Shown here in pieces: positions 34,245 to 42,343 of a stretch of 61,383 bases of DNA. The stretch covers positions 1 through 61,383 of the forward strand of contig JABIHL010000089.1 in NCBI GenBank assembly GCA_018649665.1, in the 5' to 3' direction. The position numbers were made by a program, and so were the translations under genes. Under the pieces are notes generated by a model. It was not told the DNA's origin. It saw only the letters and a list, made by a program, of their open reading frames with translations, and ran no database searches. The stretch comes from Chloroflexota bacterium. GTDB lineage: Bacteria > Chloroflexota > Dehalococcoidia > Lucifugimonadales > Lucifugimonadaceae. Positions within the stretch are counted from its first letter, which is position 1. Every line of letters starts with the position of its first letter.

Positions 34245-35141
34245 TTACGCTCGGACAGATTGTACGAGTGCTCGGATGTGGTCGGCAGTGGTTCCGCAGC
34301 ATCCGCCGAGGATATTTATTGGCAATTCAGCCAACTCGCGATAGTGCTTCGCCATGAACTCTGGAGTTTCGAGGTAGCAGGTTTCGCCGTTTTTGATAAT
34401 CGGCAGACCAGCGTTCGATTGAACGACTAGGTATTTGTCGGTTGCAGCTCGCATTCGAGTGGCAATCTCAACCATTCGTTCGATTCCGTTCCCGCAGTTG
34501 GTTCCTACGATATCGGCACCGGCTTCTTCGAGACCTTCTACAGCCTGTTCGGGAGTTACACCCATCATTGTGAAATAGCCGCGTGGACCTTTGTCGAAAA
34601 CCATAGTCGCCATGACTGCGAGACCCGTTGTTTCTTTTGCCGCACGAACCGCGATCGCAGCTTCTTCGATAGCAAGCTGAGTTTCGATCATCACGGCATC
34701 GGCACCACCAGCCTCAAACGCCTTCGACATTTCAGAGAACGTTTCATAAAGCTCGTCTTCAGTAGCTGTCCCTAATGGCTCGATGAACTCGCCAGTAGGA
34801 CCGATCGAACCAGCCACGTATTTGCCTTCGGGAGCGACGGCTCGTGCGTGCTCGGCGGCTAACTTGTTTAGTTCGAACAGTCGGTCGCCAGCGCCGTAAC
34901 GTTCGAGCATGAACTTGTTGCCCCCAAACGAGTTGGTGAGAACGATGTCGGAGCCGGCATCGAAATATTGCTTAGACATTCCCTTAACAACTTCAGGGTT
35001 GTCGGCATTCATCAGTTCGGGGCTGCCACCAGGTTCCAGACCGTTGTTCTGAAGGTATGTTCCGGTCGCACCGTCAAAGATCAGCGTGTCGCCGGCTGCG
35101 AGTCGGTCAAGAATGCCCGGTTTTCCGTCAGAAGCTGCCAA
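34245..35141 (-). CDS. homocysteine S-methyltransferase family protein
   Basis: 298 residues, the size of the homocysteine-binding domain at the N-terminus of MetH. Signatures are IFDGATGTYLQNNGL, LTNSFGGNKFMLERYG, GSIGPTGEFIEPLG, DAVMIETQ, TMMGVTPEQAVEGL and the zinc ligands Cys216 (VGTNCGNG) and Cys281-Cys282 (ILGGCCGTTADH). Stand-alone, it lacks the folate, B12 and reactivation domains of MetH. Those may be replaced by the corrinoid protein and activase next door, giving methionine as product. Methylcobalamin on the carrier could donate the methyl group. The methyl source is unknown. Betaine-homocysteine or S-methylmethionine-type action is also possible. Confidence 0.92.
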   Translation of the reverse strand: MAASDGKPGILDRLAAGDTLIFDGATGTYLQNNGLEPGGSPELMNADNPEVVKGMSKQYFDAGSDIVLTNSFGGNKFMLERYGAGDRLFELNKLAAEHARAVAPEGKYVAGSIGPTGEFIEPLGTATEDELYETFSEMSKAFEAGGADAVMIETQLAIEEAAIAVRAAKETTGLAVMATMVFDKGPRGYFTMMGVTPEQAVEGLEEAGADIVGTNCGNGIERMVEIATRMRAATDKYLVVQSNAGLPIIKNGETCYLETPEFMAKHYRELAELPINILGGCCGTTADHIRALVQSVRA

Positions 35142-35211
35142 ATGTTCTCTCCAATTGATTTCGTTCGCTATTGAGTGTCGCTGAATTAGATTCGTTTAGG
35201 GGGATATAGAT

Positions 35212-35550
35212 TTAATCTAACGCCCAATGGTCGATCGCACCCGGTGCGGGGTCTCGCGTTCCATCTTCGTGCAGTTTAATGATTCGTTTGACGAAATTGG
35301 AGGGGATTTTTTCCAATTTGAGAGCGAGTTGCTCTGCGGCGTCTTTTGCGTTCGCATCTGAATCGACATATTCGCCAAATGCCCACGCATCGAGATACTC
35401 GTCGGTTCCTTCGCTTCCGTCTTTCATAGCAACAGCATCGGCTGCTTTCTGAAATCGATCTTCAAGCTGCCTCGAAATCCGTCCATCGGCATCTTCTGCT
35501 TGAACTTGAACGGGAATCTCTTTCCAATACATAACGCGCACGCGTGTCAT
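35212..35550 (-). CDS. PF13769-type small protein (virulence factor-like)
   Basis: 112 residues with the pattern VRVMYWKEIPVQVQAEDADGRISRQLEDRFQKAADAVAM and DEYLDAWAFGEY, as in the conserved virulence factor family of small proteins. The name comes from a conserved protein of unknown role; nothing here indicates virulence. Relatives often sit beside corrinoid, folate or homocysteine methyltransferase genes. It is the first gene of the minus-strand run, 70 bases before the homocysteine methyltransferase gene. ATG at 35550. A promoter should lie between 35551 and 35724, which is shared with a divergent dehydrogenase gene; I see no strong consensus. Confidence 0.78.
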   Translation of the reverse strand: MTRVRVMYWKEIPVQVQAEDADGRISRQLEDRFQKAADAVAMKDGSEGTDEYLDAWAFGEYVDSDANAKDAAEQLALKLEKIPSNFVKRIIKLHEDGTRDPAPGAIDHWALD

Positions 35551-35724
35551 TAAAATAATCCATCCAACTTTGATCGCTGCCGAGTTGTTCGTACCGACGT
35601 GGACGATAATCTTAGCATCGTGCTGACCTCTCGTTCATTGCGAACGGGCAATTTTTAGTGATCGCCTATATGCTCGCAGTAGTAGTTCGTTCGACATGGT
35701 ATTGAGCAGTAAGTAGTCGGTCCT

Positions 35725-36720
35725 TTGAAATCAGATGAAACAGATGGTGTATTTCGAGTTGTCGTGGCTGATGACGACCCTCCGGTTTTCACCGATTCGG
35801 CAGCGATGGGCAGATTGCGACGAATTCCAAACGTCGAAGTAAAGTCGTTTACGGAACGCCCTAGTAATCCGTATGCACTGATCGACAGGATTTCTGGTGC
35901 CCACACCTTGATAGTTGCTCGTACTACTACTCAGGTAACGAACACGATTCTTGAATCTGTCACTCCGGAACTCAAACACATTGCAATATGGGGAACAGCG
36001 GCTGATCACATTGCGTTAGAAGCAACACGGCGTCTCGGTGTTGTGGTTACGAATACACCGAATGCAGCGACCGTGGCGGTGGCCGAGCACGCGTTAGCGT
36101 TATTGATGTCGCTAGCTCGAAAGATCCCCCAGCTAGATCTCAGGGTAAGAGACGGCGAGTGGCCTGGCGGACAACTTACCCAACTAGCAGGGAAAACACT
36201 GGGAATTGTAGGAACCGGTGCGGTTGGTATTCGGTTAGCTCGAATCGCAGAAGGGATTGGAATGCGGATTCTGATGAGTTCCCTGAGTGAGTCGAGCGAA
36301 CCGTTGTCTGTTGACGAGCGATCTCACTGGACCGAGGTTAGTTTTTCAGAACTTTTAGCGAGCGCTGACGCCATTTCTGTACATGCCCGGCTAACCCCGC
36401 AAACGCGTAATATGTTCGGTTCGGCTGAATTCTCGCGGATGAAACCCACAGCTTTATTTGTGAATACGGCACGGGGTCAATTGGTGAATAGCAGGGCGCT
36501 TGCTGAGGCACTCGCCAATGAAACAATTGCGGGTGCCGCACTTGACGTTTTCAACAATGAGCCGCTTGATCGAAATTCAGTATTGGCCCGCCTTCCAAAC
36601 GTGATTCTTACCCCCCACATCGCTTCAAACACGAACGAGGCGCTGACTGTTTCACTGAACATGGTTGTCGATAATGTGGTGGATTTCCTGCAAGACCGGG
36701 TACGACATAAAGTGGGCTAA
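35725..36720 (+). CDS. D-isomer-specific 2-hydroxyacid dehydrogenase, second copy
   Basis: 331 residues, a paralogue of the enzyme at 28473 but only moderately alike. Rossmann motif LGIVGTGAVGIRLARIAEGIGM. Catalytic Arg is in FVNTARGQLVNSRAL, Glu in LDVFNNEPLDRN and His in VILTPHIASNTNE, all present. The start is TTG at 35725 with no clear ribosome site, so the true start may lie a few codons further in (the family core begins at RVVVADDDPPVF). It is divergent from the corrinoid operon and precedes the ABC uptake genes by 267 bases. Substrate unknown. Confidence 0.88.
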   Translation: MKSDETDGVFRVVVADDDPPVFTDSAAMGRLRRIPNVEVKSFTERPSNPYALIDRISGAHTLIVARTTTQVTNTILESVTPELKHIAIWGTAADHIALEATRRLGVVVTNTPNAATVAVAEHALALLMSLARKIPQLDLRVRDGEWPGGQLTQLAGKTLGIVGTGAVGIRLARIAEGIGMRILMSSLSESSEPLSVDERSHWTEVSFSELLASADAISVHARLTPQTRNMFGSAEFSRMKPTALFVNTARGQLVNSRALAEALANETIAGAALDVFNNEPLDRNSVLARLPNVILTPHIASNTNEALTVSLNMVVDNVVDFLQDRVRHKVG

Positions 36721-36768
36721 AAGGTCGATTAAGCGACGAATATATGACCCTTACGGCTTGCCTTAACG

Positions 36769-36798
36769 TTGACATTAGGAAAACTACCTTCATATAAT
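36769..36798 (+). promoter_or_regulatory. near-consensus sigma-70 promoter for the binding lipoprotein gene
   Basis: TTGACA at 36769-36774 and TATAAT at 36793-36798 are both perfect consensus hexamers, with an 18-base spacer. Transcription would begin near 36805, leaving a leader of about 180 bases before the TTG at 36988. It indicates high expression of this ABC binding protein. Confidence 0.85.
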
Positions 36799-36817
36799 TC
36801 CACAGCTAAGTTTTGGG

Positions 36818-36832
36818 GTGTTCAGTGAACAC
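36818..36832. promoter_or_regulatory. 15-base palindrome after the promoter, operator candidate
   Basis: GTGTTCA-G-TGAACAC is a perfect inverted repeat with a single central base, about 13 bases downstream of the expected transcription start. The place and symmetry are what a GntR- or LacI-like repressor site would have. No regulator gene is adjacent. Confidence 0.5.
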
Positions 36833-36946
36833 TTGTTGTTTCAGTGCGCTGTTTGCGTGCATGTGAACTAGCGAGCTGATCTCAACAATGACCTCAGAAC
36901 TGCGACATGACGTGGTGGCTGAACTTCGGTTCAGGTGCCTGACAAA

Positions 36947-36963
36947 GACCCGATCGTCGGGTC
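36947..36963 (+). promoter_or_regulatory. hairpin in the leader
   Basis: GACCCGA at 36947-36953 pairs with TCGGGTC at 36957-36963 around a three-base loop, thirteen bases before the ribosome site AGGAGG at 36976-36981. It may stabilise or control the message; no more is known. Confidence 0.3.
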
Positions 36964-36987
36964 ATTGCACGTCTGAGGAGGAAATTT

Positions 36988-38907
36988 TTGTTTAAGTTAG
37001 ACAAGATGAAGCTCGTAATGGGGCTTCTGATTGGTGCAACAATGACAGCCGTCATCGCTTGTGGTGGTACAGAAACCATCACAGTCGTTGAAACTGTTGT
37101 TGTTAAAGGTGACACGGTTGTTGAAACCGTTGTCGTAACGGAAAAAGGTGACGACGTCGTTGTCGTTGCTACCGCTACTTCAGTTCCGGCGGCTCAGCCC
37201 GACGAACCTGAAGACCTGATCACAGCACCAGACACATCCACGCCTGCCGGAACTGCAGTTATTGCAATAAACGGAAACACAATGGGTGCGGAAAACGGAT
37301 TGAACGAAGCTCAGTCACCAGATGGTCTTAAGAACATCGGTATCGCTGAGACTCTGTTCCGCCGAGCTGCCGACGACAGCACTTTGAACTGGCTCGCTAC
37401 TGACTTCACGATTTCGTCGGACTTGTCCCACGCAACCGTGAAAATTGCTCAGGGTGTTCCGTTCCAAGTTGTTGACGGCTACGACGCCGGTAATATGACA
37501 GCGCACGACGTTGCGTTCTCAATGAACAACGCCAACAGCGATACAAATCCTGAGTCCATTCATGGACAGGCTGGTGATTTCGCCGGTCTCTGGGGTGAGT
37601 GGACTGCAGTTGACGATGAGACGATTGAGTTCGACTTCACGTCTTACGACTCGACTTGGAAAGACGACTTCGTCAACCAGTCTGGTCAGGCCCTTTCGAT
37701 TCTTTCGAAGAAGGCTTACGACGAGAAGGGCAAGGACTGGGTCCGAGACCACATCGTTGCAACTGGCCCGTTCCAGGTTGAAGAATGGCTCCGAGATGAG
37801 TCATACACAATCGTGAACCGAGCTGGTACACACTGGTTGCCAGAACTTGAGCCTAAGACTGAACGTGTTCAGCTCGTACAGGTCACAGAAGCAACGACTC
37901 GATCGTCGCTACTGCGAACTGGACAGGTTGACATTGCTCACCTTGAGCCAAAAGACGCCGCTAAGTTCGACCTAACTCAATTCACTCAGGCTTCGGCTGG
38001 TGGTGCTGTTCAGCTTGGTGTGTTCTTTGCCGGTAACCTATGGGAAGACACCTACGCCAAGACTGGCGAGCCTCTCCCAACTAAGGCAACTTTCGTTCAC
38101 GACCTACCATGGATTGGTAAGCCTGACGGATCACACGGTGCAGACGACCTCGAACAGGCTGTGGCAATTCGCCGCGCTCTCGCAGTTGCGATTGACCGTG
38201 ACCTTGTAAATGACACGCTACTTGCTGGTCTTGGTGCGCCTGTTTACGTTGAGTACTTCAACGCAGCTTCGCCTAACTGGGACTCCAAGTACGAATACCC
38301 TTACGACCCAGACGAGGCTATTGCCTTGATCACGGCGCAAGACAATGACTACCAGCACGGTTCTGCTCCGAAAGACGGACCTCTTGGCGAACACGCCTTC
38401 GAGATCTCCATCTACGCCGGTCCTGAACTCGGTGGTGGTGCTTCGGTAACTGGTGAAATCGCTGATGCTGTTGCTGGCTTCTGGTCAGACATCGGACTAA
38501 CAACTTTCTCACTGAAGTTCTCATACCAGACCTTCCGACCTACTGTTGTTGGTCGTTCAAACACCCACCCATGGATCACTTCATGTGACAAGGGTAAGGC
38601 GTCTAACCCATGGCACTTCCCTAAGGGCCTTGTACAGACGACTTTGACACGTGGTGGCTTCTCATGTGGATTTGAGTCTCCAGTAATTCTGGACCTCTAC
38701 ACTCGCATGGCTCAGGCTCCTGACACCGCAACTGCAACTCAGGCTGCAAACGAATACCTCGAGTACGTTTACAACCAGAACCTGCAGCCAGGTGTTGTGG
38801 CCGTTCCTGACTCTTTCTTCTTCAACAACAAGAAGGTAAAGAGCTTTGAAATGGACCTCGCTGCTGCTGCTGCATTGAACTCAGTTTGGAACCTCGAACT
38901 CAAGTAG
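36988..38907 (+). CDS. ABC transporter substrate-binding lipoprotein (SBP family 5)
   Basis: 639 residues, periplasmic or surface-anchored binding protein of the dipeptide/oligopeptide/nickel family. Signal MFKLDKMKLVMGLLIGATM with lipobox (VIAC, Cys25) is followed by a Val/Glu/Thr-rich linker with repeated VVETVVV units, then the two-lobed domain (AETLFRRAADDST; FQVEEWLRDESYTIVNRAGTHWLP; VAIRRALAVAIDRDLVNDTLL). The start is TTG 36988 with AGGAGG six bases upstream, ideal. It has its own strong promoter and is followed by a terminator at 38960, so it is transcribed mainly alone, followed by the permease genes. The ligand is unknown; this family carries peptides, opines, sugars and metals. Confidence 0.93.
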   Translation: MFKLDKMKLVMGLLIGATMTAVIACGGTETITVVETVVVKGDTVVETVVVTEKGDDVVVVATATSVPAAQPDEPEDLITAPDTSTPAGTAVIAINGNTMGAENGLNEAQSPDGLKNIGIAETLFRRAADDSTLNWLATDFTISSDLSHATVKIAQGVPFQVVDGYDAGNMTAHDVAFSMNNANSDTNPESIHGQAGDFAGLWGEWTAVDDETIEFDFTSYDSTWKDDFVNQSGQALSILSKKAYDEKGKDWVRDHIVATGPFQVEEWLRDESYTIVNRAGTHWLPELEPKTERVQLVQVTEATTRSSLLRTGQVDIAHLEPKDAAKFDLTQFTQASAGGAVQLGVFFAGNLWEDTYAKTGEPLPTKATFVHDLPWIGKPDGSHGADDLEQAVAIRRALAVAIDRDLVNDTLLAGLGAPVYVEYFNAASPNWDSKYEYPYDPDEAIALITAQDNDYQHGSAPKDGPLGEHAFEISIYAGPELGGGASVTGEIADAVAGFWSDIGLTTFSLKFSYQTFRPTVVGRSNTHPWITSCDKGKASNPWHFPKGLVQTTLTRGGFSCGFESPVILDLYTRMAQAPDTATATQAANEYLEYVYNQNLQPGVVAVPDSFFFNNKKVKSFEMDLAAAAALNSVWNLELK

Positions 38908-38959
38908 TTTGATAATCCAAACCGTTCAGCTGTAGTAAACAGTTAACGTTTGTTTGTTG

Positions 38960-38987
38960 AAGGGGCTCACCGTTAGGTGGGCCCCTT
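38960..38987 (+). terminator. stem-loop after the binding protein gene
   Basis: Twelve pairs (38960-38971 with 38976-38987) around a GTTA loop, with a short T run only after four more bases. Typical partial terminator between a binding protein gene and its permeases, which keeps the first gene more abundant. Confidence 0.75.
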
Positions 38988-39132
38988 CGCATTTAAGCCG
39001 ATTCTTATGCCATATAAATGACATATATACGGTGTCCATTCGATCTCAAAAAGAGGCGTATTGTGTCCGATCTGTGGTACTCTCTTTTAGCTTTATTCAC
39101 TCGTAATTAACTCATGAGATTCAAGGGAATCA

Positions 39133-40068
39133 ATGCGGCGCTTTATTATTCGTAGATTTGTGTTTTCGCTTGTCAGCATTGTTGCTGCCACAATGGCGGT
39201 ATTTTTACTGTCGAGAGCTGCGGGTGACCCCCTCTTGCTTTACGCGACGTCTGGCTATGGGCTAACTCCTGAAAGTGAAGCAGCGCTCAGGAAACGATTG
39301 GCACTAGATCGCCCAATTCCTGTTCAGTACGCTCTGTGGCTTGGTCGTACGCTCAAAGGCGATATGGGTGAGACCATTCGCGACCGTAAGCCGGTGTCTC
39401 GAGTCGTAACACAGCGTCTTCCTTCGACATTACACTTGGGTGCAACTGCATTCATCTTGTCGTTTATAGTCGGAATACCGCTAGGGGTTCTATCCGCCGT
39501 GAAACGAGGTTCCATTTGGGACTATTTAGGTAGATTCATCGCCTTACTAGGTCAGGCGGTGCCGCAATTTTGGCTAGGCCTTGTTCTGATCATGTTGTTT
39601 GCGGTCAAATGGCAAATATTCCCTGCGGGGCTCAAGGGAGACGGGCTGTTAGATGTGAAGCATCTGGTCTTGCCGACGATCACTCTGGCTTCCGGTGGAT
39701 TTGCGTTCTATATGAGAATTACCAGAACAGCGATGCTTGAGGTACTCGACTCCGAATACGTGCGGTTGGCCCGAGCAAAAGGGGTTGGTAACAACAAAGT
39801 TATTTGGAAGCACGCTTTCAAAAATGCTTTGATACAACCGTTGACAGGCATGACGCTCGGGTTGACTTTCTTCCTAACTGGATCAGTTTTGGTTGAACAA
39901 ATATTTGCCTGGCCCGGAATGGGACTCATGGCGATCGATGCAGTAAACAGCAACGACTTCCCGGTTCTTCAGGGTGTTGTTTTCTTCTTCGTGATTCTGT
40001 TCGTGGGCATGACGTTTATTACTGACCTGCTCTACGCATACATCGATCCTCGAATTCGATACGAATAG
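39133..40068 (+). CDS. ABC transporter permease, DppB type
   Basis: 311 residues, six predicted membrane helices. The N-terminal MRRFIIRRFVFSLVSIVAATMAVFLLSRAAGDP is typical of DppB/OppB. The EAA loop reads EYVRLARAKGVGNNKVIWKHAFKNALIQPLT (the usual EAA-G contact with the ATPase), and the late segment is LTGSVLVEQIFAWPGMG. It is the first of two permease subunits, with the DppC type gene 43 bases later. No gene for an ATPase subunit (DppD/DppF) follows in the window. Start ATG at 39133, with AAGGGAAT before it. Confidence 0.94.
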   Translation: MRRFIIRRFVFSLVSIVAATMAVFLLSRAAGDPLLLYATSGYGLTPESEAALRKRLALDRPIPVQYALWLGRTLKGDMGETIRDRKPVSRVVTQRLPSTLHLGATAFILSFIVGIPLGVLSAVKRGSIWDYLGRFIALLGQAVPQFWLGLVLIMLFAVKWQIFPAGLKGDGLLDVKHLVLPTITLASGGFAFYMRITRTAMLEVLDSEYVRLARAKGVGNNKVIWKHAFKNALIQPLTGMTLGLTFFLTGSVLVEQIFAWPGMGLMAIDAVNSNDFPVLQGVVFFFVILFVGMTFITDLLYAYIDPRIRYE

Positions 40069-40111
40069 TCCACTCCGAACTTACTAGATTAATAGCAATT
40101 AGTGCAGGCAT

Positions 40112-41158
40112 ATGGCTCAACAGGCTGACATTCAATCAACAGATACTGAAGAACACATCGTTCTGGACGCGGATACACGCGCTTCAGTGAAACGTTCATG
40201 GGCTTCACAGGTTATTTACTTCCTTCGTCGATGGCCTTTGATCCCGCTGATCATCATGATCACCCTTCTCATCGCTGGAGTCTTTGCTCCACAGGTGTCA
40301 CCAGCCGATCCAATCGAGCAATCGTTGTCGTTCCGAAACTACCCGCCAACTTGGGGGGCTGCGCGACCTGAGTTCAACACAGTTCCAGATCCAGCGGACT
40401 ATGATCTAACGATCACAAAAGAGCGCTCTGCCTATAACCGTGCCAAGAAACAGGCGTTCCCTCGAACGAAATATGTTCTTGGTGCAGACAACCTAGGACG
40501 AGACGTGCTCTCGCGGGTCGTACATGGAGCTCGAATATCGCTGAAGGTTACTGCGTACGCTCTCACCTCAGGAATTATCGTCGGTTCGTTAATGGGAATC
40601 GCTGCCGGATACTTCGGCGGGTGGACTGACGAGCTATTGATGCGATTCGTCGACATCTTCTTGGCTTTGCCATTCATTCTGATAGCGTTGGTTATAGCTC
40701 AACTCTTCCTAACGTCAGGAGGTGCGGCCGAAGGGGTCGTTATCTTACTGATCGCACTAGTGGCGTGGACGCCATTTGTGCGGCAGGTACGGGCTGACGT
40801 ACTCACGATTCGTGGTCAGGAATATGTTCAAGCAGCGAAAATTGCAGGTGCATCTCCGATACGAATCGTGCTGAAGCACATACTTCCGGGTACGTACAGC
40901 ACCATCCTCGTAGTGGCATCACTTCGGGTTGGTCAGTTGATTCTTACTGAGTCGACTCTGTCGTTCTTGGGTGCTGGTATTCCAGACCCGATCCCAGCTT
41001 GGGGCAAGAGTGTTGCAGACGGACGACAGTTCATTGAAGAAGCCTGGTGGATTTCGTTCTGGCCTGGATTTGCGATCTTCTTGGTTGTGATGGCACTGAA
41101 CTTCTTCGGTGACTGGTTACGAGACCGACTCGACCCAAGGTTGCGCCAACTCGACTAG
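40112..41158 (+). CDS. ABC transporter permease, DppC type
   Basis: 348 residues, with a 30-residue hydrophilic start, a first helix (WPLIPLIIMITLLIAGVFA), an outer loop and the five further helices of the DppC fold. The segment KYVLGADNLGRDVLSRVVHGARISL is diagnostic, as is the EAA loop EYVQAAKIAGASPIRIVLKHILPGT. The outer loop (about 65-130) is longer than in E. coli. It pairs with the preceding DppB type gene and presumably the binding lipoprotein. A strong terminator ends the unit at 41212, so ATPase subunits must be encoded elsewhere. Confidence 0.94.
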   Translation: MAQQADIQSTDTEEHIVLDADTRASVKRSWASQVIYFLRRWPLIPLIIMITLLIAGVFAPQVSPADPIEQSLSFRNYPPTWGAARPEFNTVPDPADYDLTITKERSAYNRAKKQAFPRTKYVLGADNLGRDVLSRVVHGARISLKVTAYALTSGIIVGSLMGIAAGYFGGWTDELLMRFVDIFLALPFILIALVIAQLFLTSGGAAEGVVILLIALVAWTPFVRQVRADVLTIRGQEYVQAAKIAGASPIRIVLKHILPGTYSTILVVASLRVGQLILTESTLSFLGAGIPDPIPAWGKSVADGRQFIEEAWWISFWPGFAIFLVVMALNFFGDWLRDRLDPRLRQLD

Positions 41159-41180
41159 CTCTGAAGTGTAGAAACCTATG

Positions 41181-41212
41181 AAAAGGCGTCGGATGAATCC
41201 GACGCCTTTTTT
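41181..41212 (+). terminator. intrinsic terminator after permease genes
   Basis: A perfect 13-pair stem (41181-41193 with 41198-41210, loop TGAA) ends in a T run to 41212. It lies 22 bases after the DppC type stop. Confidence 0.95.
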
Positions 41213-41272
41213 GTTGAGTCAATATTGTTGCTGTTCAGTAGCGATTGCACGGAAGTGGAACGATGTTGGAGC

Positions 41273-41278
41273 TATAAT
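41273..41278 (+). promoter_or_regulatory. candidate -10 element for the dehydrogenase gene
   Basis: TATAAT lies 92 bases before the ATG at 41370. A TTGCAC occurs 22 bases upstream, too far for normal spacing, so the promoter assignment is tentative. Confidence 0.35.
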
Positions 41279-41369
41279 CGCTGCGCTACTTCAGCGGGGT
41301 TGATTCATAACCTTGCTAATTTTCGTCTCCACAGTTTGAATATATTTGTCATTTGAAGGAACTAAAGCA

Positions 41370-42242
41370 ATGTCAGTCGGGTTTGTTGGTCTTGGATACA
41401 TGGGACAAGGGATGGTGAACAACCTCCTCGAAAAAGGCGCAGATCTGACGGTCTTCACGCGGACTCAATCGAAGATCGAAGCAATGATCGATCGTGGTGC
41501 AAAAGGCGCTACTTCAGTTGCCGACCTCACGAGTAAAGTCGATGCCGTTTTGGTTTGCTTGCCAGACGTAAAAACCTCTCGTGACCTGCTACTCGGTGAA
41601 GATGGAGTTATCGCAAACGCCCGGCCCGGACAAGTGATCGTCGATCACGGCACAGTCGATATTGCTACATCGAGAGCCTGTGCGGAAGCCGCGGAGGCAA
41701 AAGGTGCTCACTTCCTAGACGCACCAATCTCAGGTGGACCCGGTGGAGCGGCAGCCGGAACGCTTGCGATCATGGTTGGCGGTACCGAAGAGGCATTCGA
41801 GCTTGCTCACGAATATTTTTTGAAAATGGGTGCCAACGTCAAGCTGATGGGGCCGACAGGGGCCGGTACAGCAATGAAGTTGATAAACCAGCTTCTGGTC
41901 GGCGTGCATACGGTTGCGGCCGCTGAGGCGTTCGCTCTGGCAAACTCTGCCGGGGTCGACATTCAGATTGCAGCCGACTTACTCGGTGTCAGTTGGGGTG
42001 GTAGCACGATGGTCGAGCGAAATGCTCCGATCACTGCGGCAAGAGACTTTCCCGACTCGGCAGCTCCGCTTCGCCTAATTTACAAAGATCTTGGAATTAT
42101 CGACCAACTTGCGCAGAGCGAAGGCATCTCATTGGAACTAGCAGCGAAGGCATTCGAAATGTTCCAGACCATGATGGATAAAGGTAAGAACGAACACGAC
42201 ATCTCTGGTGTACTCGAATTAGTCGAAGAACGATCTAAATAG
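41370..42242 (+). CDS. NAD-binding 3-hydroxyisobutyrate/tartronate-semialdehyde reductase family
   Basis: 290 residues of the beta-hydroxyacid dehydrogenase family. Rossmann motif VGFVGLGYMGQGMVNNL. Substrate-binding FLDAPISGGPGGAAAGTLAIMVGG and the catalytic Lys in GAGTAMKLINQLL are intact. The start is ATG 41370, with GAAGGA nine bases upstream; the upstream TTG at 41346 has no ribosome site. The family reduces or oxidises 3-hydroxyacids such as 3-hydroxyisobutyrate, tartronate semialdehyde or glyoxylate-derived acids. Position before a tartrate/malate dehydrogenase type gene favours sugar acid or tartronate metabolism. Glycerate kinase at 9388 would complete the route. Confidence 0.9.
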   Translation: MSVGFVGLGYMGQGMVNNLLEKGADLTVFTRTQSKIEAMIDRGAKGATSVADLTSKVDAVLVCLPDVKTSRDLLLGEDGVIANARPGQVIVDHGTVDIATSRACAEAAEAKGAHFLDAPISGGPGGAAAGTLAIMVGGTEEAFELAHEYFLKMGANVKLMGPTGAGTAMKLINQLLVGVHTVAAAEAFALANSAGVDIQIAADLLGVSWGGSTMVERNAPITAARDFPDSAAPLRLIYKDLGIIDQLAQSEGISLELAAKAFEMFQTMMDKGKNEHDISGVLELVEERSK

Positions 42243-42292
42243 AATACTTTCACTCATCTACTACTCAATTCTAACTTGAGAATTCATCTCTT

Positions 42293-42321
42293 TTTAGAAC
42301 TTTCAGACTCACACTTATAAT
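42293..42321 (+). promoter_or_regulatory. promoter before the tartrate dehydrogenase type gene
   Basis: TTTAGA at 42293-42298 (four of six to consensus) and TATAAT at 42316-42321 (perfect), with a 17-base spacer, give a start near 42328. The ATG at 42344 lies downstream with AGGAAA ten bases before it. Confidence 0.6.
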
Positions 42322-42343
42322 AGAAAAATAGGAAATCGTACGA

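Noticed and set aside
37080-37200. Repeated VVETVVV units in the binding lipoprotein, considered as a tandem DNA repeat
   Set aside because: The units are few and imperfect at DNA level; they are a low-complexity linker after the lipid anchor.
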